This document shows positions 32,192 to 39,437 of a stretch of 64,000 bases of DNA, piece after piece. Source of the DNA: Arcicella gelida (GTDB lineage: Bacteria; Bacteroidota; Bacteroidia; Cytophagales; Spirosomataceae); assembly GCF_034931025.1 (NCBI RefSeq), contig NZ_JAYGIL010000028.1:1-64000 (forward strand), written 5' to 3'. Position numbers and translations under genes: made by a program. Position 1 is the first letter of the stretch, and the number at the start of each line of letters is the position of its first letter. The notes beneath the pieces are model-generated. The model made no database searches, was not told where the DNA came from, and worked only from the letters and a program-made list of their open reading frames with translations.

Positions 32192-32845
32192 TTAAAAAAG
32201 GCTTTTTATGTATTCAACCGTGAGGTTTTGATAATCGTTTAGAAACAATTTGATATTTGAAAATGCTTCAAATTCAGTTTTATCGTGCGTAGTTGTTAAG
32301 ATAATTGTTTGACAACCCGCATTTATAGAAGTTTTAGCACCAGTTGGAGAATCTTCAAAAACTAGGCTTCTATCCAATGAAACGCCTAACTCTTTTGCTA
32401 CTTTTTCAAATACTTCTGGATCGGGCTTGCCTTTATTGACTAAACCAGAATGTACAACAGAAGTAAAATAATGGCGAATTCCTAAATTATCCAATACGAA
32501 ATCTACATTTTCGGCAGGTGCTGCGCTACCAATTCCTAAGGGAATATTAGCCGCTTTAGCTTCGTCTAAAAATGCTTGGAGTCCATCAATTAAACGAAGT
32601 TCATCTTTAAATACTGCTCGATATTGCTCTTCTTTTTCAAAAGAAACTTGGTAGCGTTCTTCTGGAGTAAAACGATTTGGAAATAATCTTTCAATGATTT
32701 CCTCATTTTTCCCATGACAACGTTCTTTTACTTCTTCAAGACTTAAATCAAGTCCTAATTCTTTTAATTTTAATTGCCAGGCACGGTGATGAACCATCAT
32801 ATTGTCCACCATTGTGCCATCCATATCGAAAATAAATGCTTGCAT
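32192..32845 (-). CDS. Beta-phosphoglucomutase-like HAD hydrolase
   Basis: A 217-aa HAD protein started at the ATG at 32845 (MQAFIFDMDGTMVDN). A longer reading with 32 residues upstream has no family match. Motif I is DMDGTMVDN; the cap domain is helical with KERCHGKNEEIIERLF; motif II is IGSAAPAENV; the Lys is in NKGKPDPEVFEKVA; and motif IV is VFEDSPTGAKTSINAG. The pattern fits the beta-phosphoglucomutase / sugar-phosphatase subfamily. The substrate may be a sugar phosphate released by the neighbouring GH43-like enzyme, which begins 21 nt after its stop codon. This is inference from context. Confidence 0.88.
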   Translation of the reverse strand: MQAFIFDMDGTMVDNMMVHHRAWQLKLKELGLDLSLEEVKERCHGKNEEIIERLFPNRFTPEERYQVSFEKEEQYRAVFKDELRLIDGLQAFLDEAKAANIPLGIGSAAPAENVDFVLDNLGIRHYFTSVVHSGLVNKGKPDPEVFEKVAKELGVSLDRSLVFEDSPTGAKTSINAGCQTIILTTTHDKTEFEAFSNIKLFLNDYQNLTVEYIKSLF

Positions 32846-32965
32846 GATTGTCTTTTTACTGTAAATGATTAATATTTTTTGAGGAAAATCTAATGAAAAT
32901 ATAAATCGTGTAAACTTAACACGATTTATTGAGTTGAACAAAATCTTGTATGTTTTTCAGAAAAT

Positions 32966-33010
32966 GAAAAAGCAACAACTAAGGAGAATTTCCTCTGTTG
33001 TTGCTTTTTT
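32966..33010. terminator. Terminator downstream of the small lipoprotein gene
   Basis: AAAAAGCAACAAC and GTTGTTGCTTTTTT form a 13-bp stem with an inner AGGA/TCCT pairing. The T-rich ends on both strands allow it to work for the minus-strand lipoprotein gene (ending at 33031). Confidence 0.88.
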
Positions 33011-33030
33011 CAATGTGTTAGCGGAAAGTA

Positions 33031-33159
33031 TTAATTTCTACCTTTATAGGTTGGCTTGTCAATACTTGTGCTTCCGTAAGCTGGGCAATTATTTTTTCTT
33101 GCACAAGATGCTAAAGACAAAACTGCCAAAAAACCAATGATGATGCTAGCTTTTTTCAT
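33031..33159 (-). CDS. Small lipoprotein, 42 aa
   Basis: Read on the minus strand from the ATG at 33159 to TAA at 33031, this encodes a short protein starting MKKASIIIGFLAVLSLASCA and ending CPAYGSTSIDKPTYKGRN. The hydrophobic signal and the lipobox LASC predict a lipid-anchored, 24-residue mature peptide containing a second Cys (NNCPAYG). Small lipoproteins with a CPAY-like motif occur in Bacteroidota, but I do not know a function. It is too short for normal gene-finding thresholds. The terminator at 32966-33010 follows it directly, which supports its being a real gene. Confidence 0.85.
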   Translation of the reverse strand: MKKASIIIGFLAVLSLASCARKNNCPAYGSTSIDKPTYKGRN

Positions 33160-33286
33160 GATTAAAATTTGTATGTAAGTAGTAGTAAAGCGTTACTCTT
33201 ACGTTAAATTACGAAATAAATAAATATTGTTTCGCAATTAATTAATTTCCAAAGATTTACGAGCTATAAACTCATTACTCAGAAAA

Positions 33287-34768
33287 TCATTGTTCTACCA
33301 TCGAAAGGTTTTCTGCCAATGTCAATTCATCTTGACTTAGGATAAATACTTTTTCTTCTTTGTCCTCTTTTTCTCCGTAGCCCAAAATCGTCATCATGCC
33401 TTCTTTACCTTGTTCGTCGGCAAAAAGGCGAGTTGTAATCGTTCCATTTTCTAATCTGTCCACAATTACGTGTTTTGGAGCAGGTATCAAACAGTGCTGA
33501 ATACCACCATAACCGCCCAAGGATTCTTGATAAGCACCAGTATGGAAGAAACCTACAAACTGACGTTCTTGTCCTTCTTCAAAAATTGGTAAATACAAAT
33601 CTGAACTGTGGGCTTCAGTATTATAGAAATCCATCGAGTCGCAAGTAAGTCCGCCTAAATTTACTTTTTGGTAAGGACTTCCCCAGTTATTCACTGGCAA
33701 CATGATGTATTTTTGGTTCATTCCCCACGAATCTGGCAATTGAGTAATGAAAGATCCATTAATCATGTACCACAATTCTTTATCATTTTGTAACTTCTGG
33801 TCGATGATTTCGTATAAAACTGCACCACTTTCGCCAACCGTATAAGAACCAAATTCCGTAAACAAATTCGGAACAGGCACGTTACTTTTATTACAAATCC
33901 ATGAAATTGATTCAACGATTTCGTCAATCATTGCTTGATAATCATAATTGAATTGCAAAGAAGTTTGGATTGGTAAACCGCCGCCTAAGTCGATAGAATC
34001 TAATTCAGGACAAACTTTCTTCAGTTCGCAATACTTATAAATAAAACGGCTCAATTCAGACCAATAATAGGCACTATCTTTAATACCTGTATTGATGAAA
34101 AAGTGTAACATTTTTAGTTTATAACGTTCGCTGTTTTGGATTTTGTTTTTGTACAATTCCATCACATCTGAGTAACGCAAGCCCAAACGAGAAGTATAAA
34201 AAGCAAAGTCAGGTTCTTCATCTGTAGCGATTCTGATACCCAAATTTACGGTTTCTGTCGTTACAAATTTATCATAAAAGTCAATCTCTTTAAGGTTATC
34301 CAAAATTGGGATACAATTAAAGCCTTCATTGATTAACTCGCTGATATACTGTGTGTAAAGGGGTAATTTATAGCCGTTGCAAAGGATATAATTCGACTTA
34401 GAAATCTTATTTTCTCTGTACAAATCACGAATAAGTGAAATGTCGAAAGCAGAAGATGTTTCGAGGTGAACATTGTGACTAAGAACCTCCTCAACAATAA
34501 ACTTAAAATGGGAAGATTTTGTACAATAACAATAAGTATAATTTCCCTTATAGTTGTACTTTTTGATGGCGTTCTTAAACATCCTTTTGGCATTCTCGAT
34601 ATGCTCGCCAACTTTTGGTAAGTACGTAATTTTCAAGGGTGTACCATATTGCTGGATAATGTCCATAAGTGGAACATTATTGAACAAAAGTTCATTGTCT
34701 TGGTCAATGTTGAATTCCAAGGTTGGAAACTCAATGGTTTGGTCAATTAGGTCAATGTAATTTTTCAT
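33287..34768 (-). CDS. Biosynthetic-type arginine decarboxylase (fold III PLP enzyme)
   Basis: A 493-aa enzyme of the alanine-racemase-like fold III decarboxylases. The PLP lysine is Lys84 in TYCYCTKSSHFKF (the YAxKAN equivalent). HLETSSAFDISLI, GLRYSDVM, MLHFFINTG, LDSIDLGGGLPI and FTEFGSYTVGESGAVLYEI follow in the order expected for the barrel, and the C-terminal beta domain has LGGLTCDSMDFY with the substrate-binding CDS(M)D motif and GAYQESLGG. In this phylum the branch is annotated as arginine decarboxylase leading to agmatine and polyamines. A related diamino-acid decarboxylase activity cannot be excluded by eye. It is a single gene, divergent from the Mpl-like gene. Confidence 0.85.
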   Translation of the reverse strand: MKNYIDLIDQTIEFPTLEFNIDQDNELLFNNVPLMDIIQQYGTPLKITYLPKVGEHIENAKRMFKNAIKKYNYKGNYTYCYCTKSSHFKFIVEEVLSHNVHLETSSAFDISLIRDLYRENKISKSNYILCNGYKLPLYTQYISELINEGFNCIPILDNLKEIDFYDKFVTTETVNLGIRIATDEEPDFAFYTSRLGLRYSDVMELYKNKIQNSERYKLKMLHFFINTGIKDSAYYWSELSRFIYKYCELKKVCPELDSIDLGGGLPIQTSLQFNYDYQAMIDEIVESISWICNKSNVPVPNLFTEFGSYTVGESGAVLYEIIDQKLQNDKELWYMINGSFITQLPDSWGMNQKYIMLPVNNWGSPYQKVNLGGLTCDSMDFYNTEAHSSDLYLPIFEEGQERQFVGFFHTGAYQESLGGYGGIQHCLIPAPKHVIVDRLENGTITTRLFADEQGKEGMMTILGYGEKEDKEEKVFILSQDELTLAENLSMVEQ

Positions 34769-35021
34769 CCTACTGCGAAAAGCATAAATGCGGGGTTTTG
34801 ATTAAAAATACTTATATCTTCGTGAAACTTAATCTCAGAAGTTTTATTTAGTAAAGATAAGTTTTCGTTGTTTGGTATTAACGAAAAGCTACAATAAAAA
34901 AGCGTGCAAAAGTGCAATAAAAGTATGACCTTTGCAAGCATAAAAATTGGATTTATTCTATATTTAACGTTCCGTTTTTAGAATTAGTTTCTACGGGGAT
35001 TACTTTCCGTAAACAGGTTTC

Positions 35022-36383
35022 ATGAAAAAAATACATTTTATTGCTATTGGAGGTGCTGCCATGCACAATTTAGCCATCGATTTACATAATAAAGGCTATC
35101 AAATAACAGGTTCGGATGATGAAATCTATGAGCCTTCAAGAACTTTGTTAGGCGAAAAAGGTTTACTTCCTGCCGAAATCGGTTGGTTTCCATCGAAAAT
35201 TACTAGCGATTTAGATTGTGTAATTCTAGGGATGCACGCTCGTGTGGATAATCCTGAATTAGCCCAAGCCCAAGCTTTAGGCGTAAAAATCTATTCATAT
35301 CCTGAATTTATTTACAGCCAAAGCTTGCACAAGCAGAGAGTTGTCATTGCGGGAAGTCATGGAAAAACGACCATTACTTCAATGATTTTGCACGTGTTGA
35401 AGTACCACAAACGCAAATTTGATTATATGGTTGGGGCAAGAATCGAAGGATTTGACACGATGGCAAGTTTGTCAGATGCTCCTGTCATTGTGATTGAAGG
35501 TGACGAATACTTATCCTCGCCAATCGACCGTCAACCTAAGTTTTTACATTATCATCCACACGTGATGTTGATGTCTGGTATTGCTTGGGATCATATCAAC
35601 GTTTATCCAGATTTCAACGACTACGTACATCAATTTGAATTATTAGCTGACACTTTGCCCAAGGCAGGTAGCTTTATTTATGATGAAACAGATAAATTAG
35701 TCAATAAAATAGGGGAGAAGAACTTCGAGAGCGTTCGTAAATTTCCATACAAAGCTCATCAGCATAAAGTAAAAAATGGTAAAACATTCTTGATTTTACC
35801 TGATAAAAAAGAATTGGAAATTGAAGTATTCGGAGAACATAATCTAAAAAATTTGAATGGTGCAAAACTGGTACTTTCTCAAATCGGTATCGAAGAAGAG
35901 GAGTTTTACCAAGCAATTCCGTCTTTCAAAGGTGCAGCAAAACGTTTGGAATTAGTAGCCCAAAACGATGAAACAATCATTTATAAAGATTTTGCTCATG
36001 CTCCTTCAAAGGTAGAAGCAACCACCAAAGCCGTAAAAGCACAATTTCCGAATCGTAAATTAGTGGCTTGTTTGGAACTCCATACTTTCAGTAGCTTGAA
36101 TAAAAACTTTTTGGGAGAGTACGTAAATAAACTGAATGCTGCCGATGTCGCCATCGTTTATTTCAGTCCGAAAACATTGGCACATAAAAAATTGCCAGCC
36201 ATTACGCCCGAAGACATTAAGAGCCATTTCAATAATCCGAATTTATTAGTTTTTACCGAGCGTGATGCGCTGAAAGCCTTTTTATTAGGCGAGCGATGGC
36301 GTGGCTGTAATTTATTAATGATGTCGTCAGGTACTTTTGATGGACTTGACTTTAAAGAATTATCTCAAGGAATTTTACAATAA
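35022..36383 (+). CDS. mpl: Mur ligase, Mpl-like (UDP-MurNAc:tripeptide recycling ligase)
   Basis: A 453-aa Mur ligase. The N-terminal nucleotide fold starts MKKIHFIAIGGAAMHNLAID, with GYQITGSDDEIYEPS typical of Mpl/MurC. The ATP loop is GSHGKTTITSM near residues 111-121, and VIEGDEYLSS, GIAWDHINVYP and AGSFIYDE follow. The C-terminal domain contains FKGAAKRLELV and YKDFAHAPSKVEATTKAVK. Mpl attaches recovered L-Ala-gamma-D-Glu-mesoDAP to UDP-MurNAc, so this is cell-wall recycling. The absence of other mur genes here supports Mpl over MurC. nagA and the GH3/beta-lactamase fusion in this window fit the same theme. It is followed by a GC-rich inverted repeat element and trpA. Confidence 0.9.
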   Translation: MKKIHFIAIGGAAMHNLAIDLHNKGYQITGSDDEIYEPSRTLLGEKGLLPAEIGWFPSKITSDLDCVILGMHARVDNPELAQAQALGVKIYSYPEFIYSQSLHKQRVVIAGSHGKTTITSMILHVLKYHKRKFDYMVGARIEGFDTMASLSDAPVIVIEGDEYLSSPIDRQPKFLHYHPHVMLMSGIAWDHINVYPDFNDYVHQFELLADTLPKAGSFIYDETDKLVNKIGEKNFESVRKFPYKAHQHKVKNGKTFLILPDKKELEIEVFGEHNLKNLNGAKLVLSQIGIEEEEFYQAIPSFKGAAKRLELVAQNDETIIYKDFAHAPSKVEATTKAVKAQFPNRKLVACLELHTFSSLNKNFLGEYVNKLNAADVAIVYFSPKTLAHKKLPAITPEDIKSHFNNPNLLVFTERDALKAFLLGERWRGCNLLMMSSGTFDGLDFKELSQGILQ

Positions 36384-36387
36384 AATA

Positions 36388-36575
36388 ACCTCACCCCCCA
36401 GCCCCCTCTCCTGTTGAGAGGGGGAGCTTAAACTTGGGAGTTTTCATTTTCTGCCAGATAGTCAATATTGTTGATAGCTGAAAATCTACTATTTAGTCAA
36501 TGTGATTTAATGAAGGAAATTCTAACTCTAAAGTACCTCCCCCTCTCAGCAGGAGAGGGGGGCGGGGGGTGAGGT
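36388..36575. repeat. GC-rich MITE-like inverted-repeat element
   Basis: The left arm 36388-36429 (ACCTCACCCCCCAGCCCCCT and on) is nearly the reverse complement of the right arm 36531-36575, with about 100 nt of AT-rich sequence between. Each arm also folds alone: CCCCCTCTC with GAGAGGGGG around a 5-nt loop. The arms are very GC-rich against the AT-rich background. The element begins 5 nt after the Mpl stop codon and ends 10 nt before the trpA start. It has no open frame. Confidence 0.9.
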
Positions 36576-36585
36576 CTTTCGTTAT

Positions 36586-37365
36586 ATGAACCGTATTACA
36601 GCACTTTTTTCAGAAAAAAAGACTCATAATCTTAATGTTTATTTTACTGCTGGTTTCCCAAAAATCAATGATACAAAATTGATTTTGAAGTCTTTACAAG
36701 AAGGCGGAGCAGATTTAGTCGAAATCGGAATGCCTTATTCAGACCCTGTGGCGGATGGCGAAACGATTCAACAAGCTAACCAAGTGGCTTTGGATAATGG
36801 CATGACGGTAAAGCTTTTGTTTGAACAATTGGCGGGTATTCGTGAAGAAGGAATTACAGTACCTATTTTATTGATGGGTTATGTAAATCCAGTTTTACAA
36901 TTTGGCGTAGAAGCTTTTTGTCAGAAATGTCAAGAAGTAGGCATTGATGGTTTGATTTTACCAGATATGCCAGCAAGCGTATATGAAGAAGAATATAAAG
37001 CCATTTTTGATAAGTATGGTATTCTGAATATTTTCTTGATTACGCCTCAAACCAGCGAAAGCCGAATCAGACATATCGACGAAATATCACATGGATTTAT
37101 TTACATGGTTTCGTCGGCAAGTACTACTGGGGCAAAATCTGGTATTTCAGATGCACAAGAAGAGTATTTTGAAAGAGTAAATGCTATGAATTTGAAAAAC
37201 CCAAGACTCATCGGTTTTGGTATTTCAGATAATGAAACCTTCAAAAAAGCATCATCCCATTCGGCAGGAGCAATTATTGGTAGTGCCTTTATCAAAATGC
37301 TAAGTACTTCCACAGATTTAGACGGCGATACAAAAGCCTTCGTAAAAATGGTAAAAGGACAGTAA
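36586..37365 (+). CDS. trpA: Tryptophan synthase alpha chain
   Basis: A 259-aa (beta/alpha)8 barrel that cleaves indole-3-glycerol phosphate, passing indole to TrpB. Signatures: the start NVYFTAGFPKINDTKLIL, catalytic Glu in DLVEIGMPYSDPVADGETIQ (Glu near 47), catalytic Asp in DGLILPDMPASVYEE, the flexible loop near SSASTTGAKSGIS, and phosphate-binding GFGISDNETF and GAIIGSAFIK. Length is normal. No other trp gene is in the window, so it is either separated from its pathway or the last gene of a distant cluster. The MITE-like element sits directly upstream and must carry or adjoin its translation start region. A strong terminator follows. Confidence 0.97.
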   Translation: MNRITALFSEKKTHNLNVYFTAGFPKINDTKLILKSLQEGGADLVEIGMPYSDPVADGETIQQANQVALDNGMTVKLLFEQLAGIREEGITVPILLMGYVNPVLQFGVEAFCQKCQEVGIDGLILPDMPASVYEEEYKAIFDKYGILNIFLITPQTSESRIRHIDEISHGFIYMVSSASTTGAKSGISDAQEEYFERVNAMNLKNPRLIGFGISDNETFKKASSHSAGAIIGSAFIKMLSTSTDLDGDTKAFVKMVKGQ

Positions 37366-37386
37366 TTCGGTTTCCGAATCTGGTAA

Positions 37387-37431
37387 TAAAAAAGCGTTGA
37401 AAACTTCCAATGGTTTTCAACGCTTTTTGTT
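37387..37431. terminator. Terminator after trpA
   Basis: AAAAAAGCGTTGAAAAC and GTTTTCAACGCTTTTT form a long stem around TTCCAATG. A near-identical hairpin occurs at 39392-39434, on the far side of the insertion-like segment. Confidence 0.92.
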
Positions 37432-37436
37432 TTAAG

Positions 37437-37530
37437 TGCCATTGCTCGTGTCTCCACGAGCATTTCACCAGTTTAATTGGCAAATCAACGAAATATTGCC
37501 CGTGATGACACGGGCAACGGCGTAGTTAAT
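37437..37530 (+). repeat. Left copy of the direct repeat around the DUF6236-like gene
   Basis: It starts GTGCCATTGCTCGTGTC and ends ACGGGCAACGGCGTAGT. It matches 38876-38952 almost throughout, except for a 16-nt extra stretch here after CACGAGCAT. It contains two hairpins, GCTCGTG/CACGAGC and TTGCCCGT/ACGGGCAA. Confidence 0.88.
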
Positions 37531-37622
37531 TAAATGCACAAAGCTTGAATTTAGCACTTCACTGTCATAGAAGCACGAAACCCCCGCTTTTGCGAAACGG
37601 CTGTTAGTGACTGCCTTTCTTG

Positions 37623-38690
37623 TCATACTATGAGTTTTCCTTTTAATAACGCTTCAGCAAATTCTTCTTTGTCAAGTTGATTTTTAAGAGTCAAAACATA
37701 TGAGTATGGACTATTTCTCTTTGTTTTTTGATATTCAATTCCTTTAAGTGTCAATTTACCTGCTGCAACTGCTACAAGCCCAACTCCTGCAACAACCCAA
37801 CCAAGTCCAGAGGCAAATGATGGAACGGAAAGAGCCATTAACGTTAGTCCAGTGTCAATTTTTAATGATTTATAAATTCCTTCAATATCTTTTGTCGCTC
37901 GTTCAATTGCGTCTTTTCTGAAATGAAGTGCATCTTTAAGAGACTGTTCATCCTGTATTTGATATAAATCTTTTACAAGTTCATTAATGTTCAAATAAAA
38001 TTGTTGACGTTCGTCCTTAAAGTTTTTTCTAAATTCAATAATTTGTTTTGATGTTATGGCTTCAATATTCTTTGGAATTACTGATTGAATTACCATTGAT
38101 GCCAATGTCTCGCTTATGTCATTGGTTACTCTTTCTTTTTGGGCTTCTCTTACTATTGATTGAAAATTTGGGTCGTCTGAAACAATTGGCATTGATTTAT
38201 TTGTGGCAATACAATTTGCAAGTCTCGACATATATAATGCTCCTGTAATTGAGTCAAACTCTATCCAGTCTTCAAACTCAAGAGAGAATTTTTTTACTGG
38301 TAAATTCAATCTTGGAAGTTCTTCTAAAAGTTCTCTACCCATCTTCATCACGTGAATAAAATATGTGTCTGTCGGTTTTACAAATTGGGAAACTCTCTGA
38401 AATATTTGCTTTCGTTTGTTTTCGTCTGATAGTTCTGTTCTTGCATACTCTATAAATTCGTAAGCAATTCGGTCAGCATAATATCCAGGTCTTACACTTC
38501 TAACGAACAAATTTTCCTCACTTGTTGCGGTGTCATTAATTCTCTCTATTAAATCTACCTCTTCTAATAAGTCATCACTTGGAACAATTCTGTCTATTCC
38601 GTCATAATACAATGCGGCAAATTTCAACCAATTATGGTCGTGGAAATTAATGTGAGGATAGTATAAGGCTCGTCCAAATGGTATTGTCAT
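37623..38690 (-). CDS. DUF6236-like protein with C-terminal hydrophobic segment
   Basis: A 355-aa protein starting MTIPFGRALYYPHINFHDHN, with LYYPHI-x-F-x-D-x-NWLK and LYYDGIDRIVPSD resembling the N-terminus of DUF6236 proteins (assignment by memory, moderate certainty). The middle is mostly helical with many charged residues, and residues about 285-325 form one or two hydrophobic helices (GLTLMALSVPSFASGLGW, VAGVGLVAVAAGK). No catalytic motif is recognised. It lies inside a segment bounded by direct repeats and duplicated terminators, so it is likely an accessory gene gained by transfer. A defence or stress function is possible but not supported by any motif. Confidence 0.75.
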   Translation of the reverse strand: MTIPFGRALYYPHINFHDHNWLKFAALYYDGIDRIVPSDDLLEEVDLIERINDTATSEENLFVRSVRPGYYADRIAYEFIEYARTELSDENKRKQIFQRVSQFVKPTDTYFIHVMKMGRELLEELPRLNLPVKKFSLEFEDWIEFDSITGALYMSRLANCIATNKSMPIVSDDPNFQSIVREAQKERVTNDISETLASMVIQSVIPKNIEAITSKQIIEFRKNFKDERQQFYLNINELVKDLYQIQDEQSLKDALHFRKDAIERATKDIEGIYKSLKIDTGLTLMALSVPSFASGLGWVVAGVGLVAVAAGKLTLKGIEYQKTKRNSPYSYVLTLKNQLDKEEFAEALLKGKLIV

Positions 38691-38875
38691 TGTTGTCGTT
38701 ATTTAAGGTTGCCACTAACGAATATATAACCGCCATAAACTATAAAAACATAGCCTTATGTCAGTTATATTACATATATCTGAACTCGTTAGTAAGTCCA
38801 CACTCTACTAAAACTAAGTATTTATTTCTAAATATCCAATCTGTTTTTATTTGGTTAAAACGTCACAAAATTTTG

Positions 38876-38952
38876 TGCCATTGCTCGTGTCTTCAAGAGC
38901 ATACAAATCAACAAAATATTGCCCATGATGACACGGGCAACGGCGTAGTGAA
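38876..38952 (+). repeat. Right copy of the direct repeat around the DUF6236-like gene
   Basis: GTGCCATTGCTCGTGTCTTC to ACGGGCAACGGCGTAGTGAA repeats 37437-37530. A third, partial copy (TATTGCCCATGATGGCAAGG and on) lies at 39328-39365 after the satellite. The right copy passes straight into the satellite. Confidence 0.88.
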
Positions 38953-39327
38953 TAGCCATCATCATTTAGATACATGTCCATTTCATTTAGTGAATAGCCA
39001 TTTTCATTTATATATATGTCAATTACATTTAGTGAATAGCTATCATCATTTAGATATAAGCTTATTTCATTTAGTGAATAGCCATTTTCATTTAGATATA
39101 TGTCTATTTCATTTAGTGAATAGCCATTTTCATTTAGATATATGTCAATTACATTTAGTGAATAGCCATTTTCATTTAGATATATGTCAATTACATTTAG
39201 TGAATAGCCATTTTCATTTAGATATATGTCCATTTCATTTAGATATATGTCCATTTCATTTAGTGAATAGCCATCATCATTTAGATATATGTCCATTTCA
39301 TTTAATGAATAGCATTATCACTTAGAT
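38950..39327. repeat. 21/42-nt tandem satellite, about 9 copies
   Basis: Tandem 42-nt units, each made of two related 21-mers: ATTTAGTGAATAGCCATTTTC and ATTTAGATATATGTCAATTAC or close variants. Variants occur at a few positions only (CATCATC for CATTTTC, CCATTTC for CAATTAC), and one half-unit is duplicated near 39230-39255. Because 21 is a multiple of three and the units lack stops, both strands stay open: minus reads (DIYLNEN-GYSLNEI)n and plus reads (LVNSHFH-LDICQLH)n. There are no unique spacers. Confidence 0.95.
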
Positions 39328-39391
39328 ATATATTGCCCATGATGGCAAGGGTAGGGGCGTAAGTTATGCCATGAGTTGTCTATCTAAAAAC

Positions 39392-39434
39392 AAAAAAGCG
39401 TTGAAAACTTCAAATGGCTTTCAACGCTTTTTTT
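39392..39434. terminator. Terminator of the CHU_C protein gene (near-copy of the trpA one)
   Basis: AAAAAAGCGTTGAAAAC and TTTCAACGCTTTTTTT pair around TTCAAATGGC. It differs from 37387-37431 at only a few loop and stem positions. It ends 4 nt before the stop codon of the minus-strand gene at 39438. Confidence 0.92.
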
Positions 39435-39437
39435 GTT

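Noticed and set aside
36388..36575. Simple terminator after the Mpl-like gene
   Set aside because: The arms are separated by about 100 nt, lack a T run and each folds alone. This fits a repeat element better than an intrinsic terminator.
38847..39325. Coding gene on either strand over the satellite
   Set aside because: Both strands are open simply because the unit length is a multiple of three and the unit lacks stops. Neither has a convincing start signal or a non-repeat domain.
38950..39327. CRISPR array
   Set aside because: The units are contiguous 21/42-nt tandem repeats with only point variants. There are no unique spacers and no cas genes.
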